DNA from: DATAEK01 sp036258055
Lineage (GTDB): Bacteria; Acidobacteriota; Vicinamibacteria; Vicinamibacterales; 2-12-FULL-66-21
Assembly: GCA_036258055.1 (NCBI GenBank)
Contig: DATAEK010000207.1
Location: 1 to 8,573, forward strand
DNA length: 8,573 nucleotides
Reading direction: 5' to 3'
The translations under genes were made by a program, and so were the position numbers. Positions 1 through 6,602 of this stretch are shown here, piece by piece. The notes under the pieces are model-generated. The model saw only the letters and a list, made by a program, of their open reading frames with translations. It had not been told where the DNA came from and did not search any database. Positions within the stretch are counted from its first letter, which is position 1. Each line of letters opens with the position of its first letter.

Positions 1-292
1 TCAACGGATCGGTCGTGGCGAAGTGAGCGAGTCGATCGGCATAATGACCAAGCATGGCGCCGAACACCGCCAAGACGACTGGCGTCGACGTGGCGGTATA
101 GACATAGCTTTCGAGATTGGCTCGTATTTCCTGAATGCCCAGACGCGCCGGGACTCCGTGTTTCAGCATACGAACCACGAGCAAGCCTGCGGGCGCCCCC
201 AGGCCGAGCACGCCGCCAACCAGCGCGTATCGAGTGCGCCTCGACACCGCACCGCCTGCGAAGGTTCCGATGGGGCGAACAATTGATTGCAT
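1..292 (-). CDS. Probable membrane-bound diguanylate cyclase, N-terminal part (runs off the window start)
   Basis: Seen: the minus strand is open from an ATG at 292-290 to the window edge, giving 97 residues and no stop. AAGGAG (complement of 299-304) lies six bases before this ATG and fixes the start. Two hydrophobic stretches, about residues 22-43 and 64-82, look like membrane helices joined by a short polar loop. The fragment ends HYADRLAHFATTDPL, and the next codon begins with A. Known: a linker ending in (T)TDxLT is the usual opening of a GGDEF domain, which makes cyclic di-GMP from two GTP. Inference: a two-helix membrane-anchored diguanylate cyclase. The catalytic GGDEF motif itself lies outside the window, so activity and any inhibitory site cannot be judged. 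A sensor of another class with a similar linker is possible. It is transcribed away from the redox operon and need not be related to it. Confidence 0.6.
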   Translation of the reverse strand, partial: MQSIVRPIGTFAGGAVSRRTRYALVGGVLGLGAPAGLLVVRMLKHGVPARLGIQEIRANLESYVYTATSTPVVLAVFGAMLGHYADRLAHFATTDPL

Positions 293-342
293 GCCCTGCT
301 CCTTCCGGACCGCGGTCTGACGCAGGAGGAGTACCGCGCCTA

Positions 343-360
343 GGCGGCGGCGACGCCGCC
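343..360. other. GC-rich hairpin in the gene-poor stretch
   Basis: GGCGGCG (343-349) and CGCCGCC (354-360) pair perfectly around the four-base loop GCGA, a GNRA-type loop when read as plus-strand RNA. No T-run follows on either strand, so it is not a standard intrinsic terminator. On the minus strand it would lie in the leader region of the diguanylate cyclase gene, 51 bases before its start codon. Short GC palindromes arise easily at this base composition, so its role is unproven. Confidence 0.3.
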
Positions 361-438
361 AGCGCCCGCACCCAAATCACTACAATGCGAGAACGGGCGG
401 TGTTCGGCTCGCCTGCGAATCGGTACAGCTAACCCGCA

Positions 439-771
439 TTATGGCTCGCAGCGCGCGTCTTGCCCAAAGCGCCGGATCTGATTTGAAGGACCCGTTCGTG
501 TGTGATCGAGCAGTCGCCCGATCTCGGGCAGGGAACTGTCGGTCGCGCACAGCCCGATGATTCGCGGACACCGGTCCCGCTTGCGAGCTTTCCTCGGTGT
601 CCCGGAAGTGATTCCCACACGCCCGAGCGCCACGCGCACGTGGCAGCGCTTGGCGAACAAATGGACTGGGCCGACTGCAGTCCGGTGGACAAGGCTTCGG
701 TAGACAAGACGATCGACATTCAGCAACCACTCAAGCAGACGCTCGATCGCGGTTTCCGCAAGTAGAGTGCT
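439..771 (-). pseudogene. Possible small or decayed reading frame with a helix-turn-helix-like segment
   Basis: Seen: directly after the TGA of the five-cysteine gene, the same minus-strand frame stays open for about 110 codons to a TAA at 441-439. It has no ATG near its front and no Shine-Dalgarno; the first usable start is a TTG at 726. The C-terminal part contains LCATDSSLPEIGRLL followed by a segment ending NQIRRF. This can be laid without gaps on the helix-turn-helix of LuxR/GerE regulators (EIGRxL...N.IRR) and also on the DnaA C-terminal signature (LPEIGR). Key hydrophobic positions of both families are lacking. Codon bias toward G/C in third position is only moderate. Inference: a decayed DNA-binding gene or a chance open frame. 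The rest of 293-771 holds only the hairpin at 343-360 and the downstream gene's ribosome-binding site. Confidence 0.2.
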
Positions 772-996
772 TCACGCCATCTGACATCGAGGCGCGGGAT
801 TCGCCAGCGTCCCTTCGAACACGCGCTCGAGCAGCTGCGAGAGAGGTCCGCAGAGCCCGGTCATCTTCTTCAGGCGGCAGGTCTTCGTCAGCGGCTCGAA
901 TTCGGGACAGATGAGAATCGTCACCTCATCCTCGAAAGTCGCCACCATCGTGACGTTCGCTTGCAGCACCGGACACCACGTCGTTGTGATTGCCAT
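772..996 (-). CDS. Small five-cysteine protein of unknown function (74 aa)
   Basis: Not recognised with certainty. Seen: an ATG at 996-994 preceded by AGGTGG (complement of 1001-1006) four bases upstream, and a TGA at 774-772. Most codons end in G or C, as in the confident genes of this window, which argues for real coding. The product is soluble, with no membrane segment or signal peptide. Its cysteines are C8, C30, C40, C49 and C71. Two sit in a WCP and an ICP setting, and one in KTCRLKK. The middle reads as alternating beta-like segments (VTMVATFEDEVTILICPEFE), and the tail carries GPLSQLLERV, probably a helix. Context: it is divergent from the oxidoreductase-PFOR operon across a 301-base shared upstream region. 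Inference: a metal-binding or redox-responsive accessory or regulatory protein. An alternative is an unrelated small gene. Confidence is good that it is a gene and low for any role. Confidence 0.6.
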   Translation of the reverse strand: MAITTTWCPVLQANVTMVATFEDEVTILICPEFEPLTKTCRLKKMTGLCGPLSQLLERVFEGTLANPAPRCQMA

Positions 997-1155
997 ATGC
1001 CACCTCGCGTGGTCGATTACCCAGAGCTATTCACAGTGGAACCTGCAAACGCGCTGCCCGTGGAACGGCTGTCGCGACTCGCTCGGGCTCGATGCGCTCG
1101 GCGTGGCAGACGAGCGCGCTCGCGACGGAACTCGACGCGGAGCGATTTCACGCGA

Positions 1156-1190
1156 GTTCCCTGGGATTTTTTCCCATGACTGGGGAAACC
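1156..1190. promoter_or_regulatory. Competing short hairpin arms upstream of the operon
   Basis: Three overlapping inverted repeats share arms: TCCC-T-GGGA (1158-1166), TGGGA-TTTTT-TCCCA (1162-1176) and TTTCCC-ATGACTG-GGGAAA (1170-1188). Only one of the overlapping pairs can form at a time. They lie about 110 bases before the first operon gene, in sequence with no convincing gene. This could be a leader that switches structure or simply low-complexity repetition. No promoter position is known, so it is unclear whether the region is transcribed. Confidence 0.25.
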
Positions 1191-1233
1191 CTCGCACTGG
1201 ACACCGAGGAATCCGGAAACGGGCACCGTCAGG

Positions 1234-1249
1234 GCGCCTGCGCAGGCGC
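1234..1249. promoter_or_regulatory. Perfect 16-bp palindrome, possible operator
   Basis: GCGCCTGCGCAGGCGC is its own reverse complement over 16 bases without a spacer. It is centred 56 bases before the ATG at 1298, in the region shared by the divergent five-cysteine gene and the redox operon. Its place and symmetry suit a binding site for a dimeric regulator that controls one or both transcripts. No known regulator consensus is matched, and no clear -35/-10 pair could be found nearby. GC-only palindromes are less surprising in this base composition, hence the modest confidence. Confidence 0.35.
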
Positions 1250-1283
1250 AATGGCCCTGGCTCGCGGGTTGCTCTCTCGTGGC

Positions 1284-1290
1284 AAAAGAG
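1284..1290 (+). promoter_or_regulatory. Weak ribosome-binding site that decides the oxidoreductase start
   Basis: AAAAGAG lies seven bases before the ATG at 1298. In-frame ATGs at 1307 and 1316 have no purine-rich stretch at suitable distance. 1298 is therefore preferred, although a start at 1307 or 1316 would remove only three or six residues and leave every motif intact. Confidence 0.4.
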
Positions 1291-1297
1291 ACCTGGA

Positions 1298-2893
1298 ATG
1301 GCGCCAATGCGAACGATGCGACCGGTTTACGTGGACCGCTTGCCGCCGTGCAACCACGCCTGCCCGGCCGGCGAAAACGTCCAGGCTTGGCTCGCCGAGG
1401 CACAGGCCGGCCGCTACCGCGAGGCCTGGGACGTCATCGTCCGCGACAATCCGATGCCTGCGGTCCATGGCCGCGTTTGTTATCACCCGTGCGAGGAGGC
1501 GTGCAACCGGAAGGAGGTTGACGACGCGGTCAGCATCCATGCGGTCGAGCGGTTCCTGGGAGACATCGCGCTCAGCCAGGGCTGGACCGTCGCGCCGGAC
1601 GAACCGCCGTCCCATCAACGCGTGCTCGTCGTCGGGGCTGGACCGAGCGGTCTCTCGGCCGCCTGGCACCTGGCACGCCGCGGCCACGACGTCGTCATCT
1701 ACGAGGCGGGGCCGATGGCGGGTGGGATGATGCATTTCGGCATCCCCAAGTACCGCCTGCCACGGGAAGTGCTTGACCGTGAGATCGAACGCATCCGCAG
1801 AATCGGCGTCGAGATCGTCCTGAACCACAAAGTCACCGACCTCCTGACAGAGAAGAGCAAGGGGCGATTCGATGCCGTCTTCCTCGCGGTCGGCGCACAT
1901 CTCAGCAAGCGGCAAGAGATTCCGGCGAGAGATGCCGGGAAGGTCTATGACGCCCTGCAGTTCCTGAAGGACGTCGAGACCGGCGACCAGAAACCGCGCA
2001 TTGGCCGACGTGTCGCCGTTTACGGCGGCGGCAATACGGCGATGGACGCGGCTCGGACCGCCGCGCGGCTCGGAGCGGAGCCGCTCATCATCTACCGCCG
2101 CACCCGCGAGCAGATGCCGGCACATGAATTCGAGGCGGACGAAGCCATTGAAGAAGGCGTCAAGATCCACTGGCTGCGGACGATCAAGGAGATCAACGGC
2201 ACAACCCTGACTGTCGAGGTGATGCGGCTCGACGAGAACCGTTATCCGGTGCCAACCGGCGAGTTCGAAACGCTCGAAGCCGACTCCGTGATTCTCGCCC
2301 TCGGACAAGACACTGACACGACGTTTCTGAAGGTCGTTCCCGGCATTACGTTCAAGGGTGACGGGACGGTCGTGGTGGGACGCGACATGCGGACAGGCTG
2401 TCCCGGCGTGTTCGCGGGCGGCGACATGGTGCCGTACGCGCGGTCGGTCACAACCGCCGTGGGTCATGGAAAAAGCGCCGCGCGGCACATCGACGCCTGG
2501 CTGCGTGCCGAGACACGCTTGAGGCCACCGAAGCACGAGATCGCATCGTTCGACATGCTGCGGCTCTGGTATCACGCCGAGGCGAAGAAGCGCGGCCAGA
2601 GCATGATCGACCTCGATCGGAGGCGGCACACGTTCGACGAAGTGTCCGGTGGACTCGATCCGACCGCGGCCCGCTACGAGGCACAGCGCTGCCTGTCCTG
2701 CGGCAATTGCTTCGAGTGCGACGGATGTTACTCGGCGTGCCCCGAACAGGCCGTCATCAAGCTCGGCCCGGGCCGGCGGTACGAATACGACTTGGCCAAA
2801 TGCACTGGCTGCGCGATTTGTTACGACCAGTGCCCATGCGGTGCGATCACGATGGTCCCGGAGCCGGTCGCCACGACAACCGCCGACCTCTAG
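1298..2893 (+). CDS. GltD/PreT-like FAD- and NAD(P)H-binding iron-sulfur oxidoreductase with C-terminal 2[4Fe-4S] domain
   Basis: A 531-residue cytoplasmic protein, likely moving electrons between NAD(P)H and ferredoxin or the PFOR encoded next to it. Seen in order: an N-terminal cysteine domain (C18, C22, C61, C65, C69) of the dihydropyrimidine dehydrogenase/glutamate synthase small-subunit type; an FAD dinucleotide fold with GAGPSG at 113-118 and acidic E136; a second fold with GGGNTAMD at 243-250 followed by YRRTREQMP, whose arginines R267/R268 suit NADPH; a closing FAD motif around GVFAGGDMV; and a C-terminal ferredoxin domain with C471/C474/C477/C481 and C502/C505/C508/C512, the standard pattern for two [4Fe-4S] clusters. 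Odd: the N-terminal domain has only five cysteines, fewer than two clusters need, and an extra pair C465/C468 precedes the ferredoxin domain. The open frame reaches back to 911, but that extension has no family features and overlaps the small divergent gene. It is followed by nifJ after 62 bases, probably in one operon. The family assignment is secure; the exact electron partner is inferred. Confidence 0.9.
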   Translation: MAPMRTMRPVYVDRLPPCNHACPAGENVQAWLAEAQAGRYREAWDVIVRDNPMPAVHGRVCYHPCEEACNRKEVDDAVSIHAVERFLGDIALSQGWTVAPDEPPSHQRVLVVGAGPSGLSAAWHLARRGHDVVIYEAGPMAGGMMHFGIPKYRLPREVLDREIERIRRIGVEIVLNHKVTDLLTEKSKGRFDAVFLAVGAHLSKRQEIPARDAGKVYDALQFLKDVETGDQKPRIGRRVAVYGGGNTAMDAARTAARLGAEPLIIYRRTREQMPAHEFEADEAIEEGVKIHWLRTIKEINGTTLTVEVMRLDENRYPVPTGEFETLEADSVILALGQDTDTTFLKVVPGITFKGDGTVVVGRDMRTGCPGVFAGGDMVPYARSVTTAVGHGKSAARHIDAWLRAETRLRPPKHEIASFDMLRLWYHAEAKKRGQSMIDLDRRRHTFDEVSGGLDPTAARYEAQRCLSCGNCFECDGCYSACPEQAVIKLGPGRRYEYDLAKCTGCAICYDQCPCGAITMVPEPVATTTADL

Positions 2894-2942
2894 GCCCGTG
2901 GAGAGCGCCGACATTACGGATAGCGTCTTTCGCGCCGGCGAC

Positions 2943-2951
2943 TGAGGAAGG
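2943..2951 (+). promoter_or_regulatory. Ribosome-binding site fixing the nifJ start
   Basis: TGAGGAAGG ends four bases before the ATG at 2956. It singles out this start from the much longer open frame beginning at 2707, whose front part overlaps the previous gene. The protein from 2956 begins exactly where PFOR proteins usually do. Confidence 0.7.
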
Positions 2952-2955
2952 CTAC

Positions 2956-5900
2956 ATGGCGACTCACGTGAAAACCCTGGACGGCAACGAGGCCGCCGCC
3001 TCCATCGCTTACCGCACGAACGAAGTCTGTGCCATCTATCCGATCACGCCGTCCTCGACCATGGGCGAACTGGCTGACCAGTGGGCCTCCGAAGGCAAGA
3101 CGAACATCTGGGGAACCGTGCCGCACGTCGTCGAAATGCAGAGCGAAGGGGGCGCCGCGGGCGCAGTGCACGGCGCGCTGCAGACAGGCGCGCTGACGAC
3201 CACCTTCACGGCCTCTCAGGGCCTGCTGCTGATGATCCCCAACATGTTCAAGATTGCCGGTGAACTGACACCGGCGGTCTTTCACGTGGCGGCGCGCGCG
3301 ATTGCAACGCAGGCACTCTCGATCTTCGGCGATCACTCCGACGTCATGGCCGCGCGAATGACCGGCTGGGCGATGCTCTGTTCGAGCTCGGTGCAAGAGG
3401 CGCACGACCTCGCTCTTGTCGCACAGTGCGCCACGCTGGCATCGCGCATCCCATTCGTCCACTTCTTCGACGGTTTCCGCACGTCACACGAGGTCAGCAA
3501 AATCCAGGTCCTCTCCGACGACGACCTGACCGCCATGATCGACGACGAGCTCGTGTTCGCGCATCGAGCGCGAGCGCTCGATCCCAATCGACCAGTCGTG
3601 CGAGGCGTGGCACAGAACCCTGACGTCTACTTCCAGGGGCGCGAGACGTCGAACCCCTTCTACGCGGCCGTTCCGTCGATCGTCGAGGCCGCGATGGACC
3701 GGTTTGCCGTATTGACCGGTCGCCAGTACCGGTTGTTCGACTATTTCGGCGCGGCCGACGCGGAGCGCGTGATCGTGCTCATGGGCTCAGGCCTCGAGAC
3801 TGTGCGAGAGACCATCGACTTTCTGAATGGTCGCGGGGCGAAGCTCGGCGTCGTGCAGGTCCACCTCTTCCGGCCGTTTTCAGTGAGTCATCTGCTGGAC
3901 GCCGTTCCCAGGTCCGTCCAGGCGATCGCGGTACTCGACCGAACGAAGGAACCGGGGGCCTCTGGCGAGCCGCTGTATCAGGACGTCGTGACCGCCTTTG
4001 CCGAAGCGATGACCGACAATCGTCGCCCCGACATGCCGCGAATCGTCGGCGGGCGCTACGGCCTCGCCTCGAAAGAGTTCACGCCGGCGATGGTCAAGGC
4101 GGTGTTCGAGAACCTCGCGTCCGCTTCCCCGAAGAACCATTTCACAATTGGCATCAACGACGACGTCTCGAAGACGAGCCTCGAGTACGACCCGCGCTTC
4201 ATCACCGAAGCGGCCGACGTGATCGGCTGCATCTTCTATGGCCTCGGCGCCGACGGCACGGTGGGGGCGAACAAGAACTCGATCAAGATCATCGGCGAGC
4301 AGACCCCCGGCTACACGCAGGGGTTCTTCGTGTACGACTCGAAGAAAGCCGGGTCACGCACGACGTCGCACCTCCGTTTCGGGCCGCAGCCGATTCGATC
4401 GGCGTACCTCGTGCAGCGTGCCCGATTCATCGCCTGCCATCAGTTTCAGTTCGTCGAGCGTGTCGACATGTTGCTCGAGGCGACCGACGGCGCGGTATTC
4501 CTGCTCAACAGCCCCTTCGCGCCGGGTGATCTCTGGGAGCAGCTGCCACGAGCGATGCAGGAGGCACTCGTCCGCAAGCACATCCGGCTCTTCACCATCG
4601 ACGCGGATCGCGTGGCGATCGAGGCTGGCATGCCGGGCCGGATCAACACGATCATGCAGACCTGCTTCTTCGCGATTTCGGGCGTGCTGCCGCGCGAAGA
4701 AGCCATCGCGCGGATCAAGGATGCCATCCAGGCGACGTACGCCCGCAAAGGGACGGAGCTTGTCGAGAGCAACTTCACCGCCGTCGATCGCGCGCTCGAG
4801 AATCTGCACGAGGTCACGCTGCCCGCCGCCGCGACCAGCACGCGCGAGTCATCCCCAATCGTGCCCGAGCGCGCGCCGGACTTCGTCAGACACGTCACGG
4901 CGATGATGATCGCCGGACGCGGCGACGACCTGCCAGTCAGCGCTGTCCCGGCTGACGGAACCTATCCGTCCGGGACGGCTCAATGGGAAAAGCGGAACAT
5001 CTCCGACATCGTCCCCGTGTGGAAACCGGAGCTGTGTATCCAGTGCGGGAACTGCGCGATGGTGTGTCCGCACGCCACCATCCGCGCGCGGTACTACGAC
5101 GATCCCCTGCTGGCGGACGCGCCCGCGGGGTTCCCGTCCGCACCGCTCGCCGGCCGTGGATTCCCGAACCTGCGCTACACGCTGCAGGTGGCCGTGGAGG
5201 ACTGCACGGGCTGCGAGCTCTGCGTCGAGGCGTGTCCGGTGCGGAGTCCGGAAGCGGCGGGCGTCCGCGCCATCAACATGGAGGCGAAGGCGCCGGTCCT
5301 CGAACGCGAACGGAGGAACCTCGAGTTCTTCGAGGCACTTCCCGACAACAAGCCCGTTGGACTGGATGCTGCGCTAGTGCGCGGCGCGCAATTCCTCACG
5401 CCGCTCTTCGAGTTTTCCGGCGCGTGTGCCGGATGCGGTGAGACACCCTACCTGCGGCTCCTCACGCAGCTCTTCGGCGATCGCCTGCTCGTCGCCAACG
5501 CGACCGGCTGTTCTTCCATCTATGGCGGCAATCTGCCCACGACCCCTTGGTCGGTCAACAAGCAAGGTCGCGGGCCGGCGTGGGCGAACTCGCTCTTCGA
5601 GGACAACGCCGAGTTCGGGCTCGGTTTCCGCGTGTCGCTCGACACGCAGCGCGAGGAGGCGGAGCGACTGCTCGGCAGGCTTGCGCCGCAGCTCGGCCCA
5701 GCGCGGGTTCGCGAATTACTCGAGGCGCCCCAGACCACCCAGGAGGAGATTGACGCGCAGCGGGATCGCGTAGCAGCACTTGAGAAGGCGCTGCAGCCCC
5801 TGACCGATCCGACAGCCCATCGATTGCGGACGCTCACCAGGCATCTCGTGCGAAAAAGCGTCTGGATTGTCGGCGGCGATGGGTGGGCGTACGACATCGG

Positions 5901-6585
5901 CTACGGTGGCCTGGATCACGTGCTGGCTTCGGGACACAACGTCAACATCCTCGTCCTCGACACCGAGGTGTATTCGAACACCGGGGGCCAGGCGTCCAAG
6001 GCGACCCCGCGCGGCGGCGTGGCCAAGTTCGCGGCCGGTGGGAAGCTCAGCGCGAAAAAGGATCTCGGTCTCATGGCGGTCGCGTACGGGAATGTCTACG
6101 TGGCACAGATTGCCATGGGCGCATCTTCGCAGCAGACCATGGACGCGTTTCTCGAAGCCGAAGCGCACGACGGGCCGTCGATCATCATCGCCTACAGCCA
6201 CTGCATCGCGCATGGCATCAACATGCGCTTCGGCATGCGGCAGCAGAAGCTGGCAGTCGAAAGCGGACACTGGCCGCTCTATCGCTTCAAGCCGGCAGCG
6301 GCGGGCCGGGACCGGCAGGAGTTCCTGATCGATTCGCAGGCCCCGTCGATCCCGCTGAAGGCGTACGCCTACAACGAGATTCGCTACAAGATGCTCGCGT
6401 ATACGAATCCGGGCGAGGCGAAGCGGCTGCTTGGCCTGGCACAGGAAGACGTCAATCAACGCTGGCGCGTCTACTCCGCCCTCGCCGAGCGCTGGCCGGC
6501 CACCGCCCGGCGCGGCCAAGGCGAGCCCGGGAGTCACGTGTCTGCACCGGCCACTGCGTCGGCGGAAAAAGCCACGACGGTGTAA
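2956..6585 (+). CDS. nifJ: Pyruvate:ferredoxin (flavodoxin) oxidoreductase, single-chain homodimeric type
   Basis: A 1209-residue enzyme that oxidises pyruvate with CoA to acetyl-CoA and CO2 using thiamine diphosphate (TPP), and passes two electrons to ferredoxin or flavodoxin; it can also run in reverse. Seen: YPITPSS at 28-34 with T31, E64 in SEGGAAGA, and R114 in AARAIA, the same numbers as the active-site residues of the Desulfovibrio africanus enzyme as I recall them. GADGTVGANK marks the CoA-binding domain. The inserted ferredoxin domain has C694/C697/C700/C704 and C750/C753/C756/C760. The cluster nearest TPP is bound by C824, C827, C852 and C1083, whose spacing equals the D. africanus set. 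GDG at 974-976 and N1008 in VYSNTGGQ bind TPP and magnesium. Every catalytic element is present, so it should be active. The tail after C1083 is shorter than in D. africanus, ending in a low-complexity Ala/Thr/Ser stretch, so the protective C-terminal domain is at most partial. It is the middle gene of the operon, with the FMN protein 17 bases downstream. Confidence 0.97.
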   Translation: MATHVKTLDGNEAAASIAYRTNEVCAIYPITPSSTMGELADQWASEGKTNIWGTVPHVVEMQSEGGAAGAVHGALQTGALTTTFTASQGLLLMIPNMFKIAGELTPAVFHVAARAIATQALSIFGDHSDVMAARMTGWAMLCSSSVQEAHDLALVAQCATLASRIPFVHFFDGFRTSHEVSKIQVLSDDDLTAMIDDELVFAHRARALDPNRPVVRGVAQNPDVYFQGRETSNPFYAAVPSIVEAAMDRFAVLTGRQYRLFDYFGAADAERVIVLMGSGLETVRETIDFLNGRGAKLGVVQVHLFRPFSVSHLLDAVPRSVQAIAVLDRTKEPGASGEPLYQDVVTAFAEAMTDNRRPDMPRIVGGRYGLASKEFTPAMVKAVFENLASASPKNHFTIGINDDVSKTSLEYDPRFITEAADVIGCIFYGLGADGTVGANKNSIKIIGEQTPGYTQGFFVYDSKKAGSRTTSHLRFGPQPIRSAYLVQRARFIACHQFQFVERVDMLLEATDGAVFLLNSPFAPGDLWEQLPRAMQEALVRKHIRLFTIDADRVAIEAGMPGRINTIMQTCFFAISGVLPREEAIARIKDAIQATYARKGTELVESNFTAVDRALENLHEVTLPAAATSTRESSPIVPERAPDFVRHVTAMMIAGRGDDLPVSAVPADGTYPSGTAQWEKRNISDIVPVWKPELCIQCGNCAMVCPHATIRARYYDDPLLADAPAGFPSAPLAGRGFPNLRYTLQVAVEDCTGCELCVEACPVRSPEAAGVRAINMEAKAPVLERERRNLEFFEALPDNKPVGLDAALVRGAQFLTPLFEFSGACAGCGETPYLRLLTQLFGDRLLVANATGCSSIYGGNLPTTPWSVNKQGRGPAWANSLFEDNAEFGLGFRVSLDTQREEAERLLGRLAPQLGPARVRELLEAPQTTQEEIDAQRDRVAALEKALQPLTDPTAHRLRTLTRHLVRKSVWIVGGDGWAYDIGYGGLDHVLASGHNVNILVLDTEVYSNTGGQASKATPRGGVAKFAAGGKLSAKKDLGLMAVAYGNVYVAQIAMGASSQQTMDAFLEAEAHDGPSIIIAYSHCIAHGINMRFGMRQQKLAVESGHWPLYRFKPAAAGRDRQEFLIDSQAPSIPLKAYAYNEIRYKMLAYTNPGEAKRLLGLAQEDVNQRWRVYSALAERWPATARRGQGEPGSHVSAPATASAEKATTV

Positions 6586-6602
6586 GACGCAGGAGACGCA
6601 CC

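Noticed and set aside
23..320. Plus-strand frames of 87 and 61 codons at the window start
   Set aside because: They lie opposite the diguanylate cyclase fragment, whose minus-strand frame has a good start site, membrane helices and a GGDEF-opening motif.
380..765. Other overlapping frames on both strands in the gene-poor stretch
   Set aside because: No motif, no ribosome-binding site, and composition typical of shadow frames. Only the 439-771 frame has even a weak motif.
961..1060. Sigma-70-like promoter hexamers in the divergent region (for example TTGCAG at 961 with TGTGAT at 985)
   Set aside because: Poor matches and inside or next to the small gene; not better than chance, so no promoter was called.
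911..1297. In-frame N-terminal extension of the FAD/NAD(P)H protein
   Set aside because: The added residues show no family motif, overlap the divergent five-cysteine gene, and have no good ribosome-binding site. Family members start close to the RPVYVD segment.
1229..2914. Minus-strand open frame of 561 codons opposite the FAD/NAD(P)H protein
   Set aside because: It mirrors a strongly supported gene on the other strand. High-GC coding DNA often leaves one antisense frame open, and the translation has no recognisable domain and an odd His/Arg-rich composition.
2707..2955. Longer start for nifJ inside the preceding gene
   Set aside because: The extension is an out-of-frame reading of the ferredoxin domain. 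A strong Shine-Dalgarno precedes 2956, and conserved PFOR sequence starts there.
4238..4906. Plus-strand alternative frame of 222 codons inside nifJ
   Set aside because: Arg/Ser-rich out-of-frame translation of a conserved region.
5883..6602. Extension of the FMN protein into nifJ
   Set aside because: Out-of-frame translation of nifJ. The ATG at 6603 has AGGAG at the right distance, and family similarity begins there.
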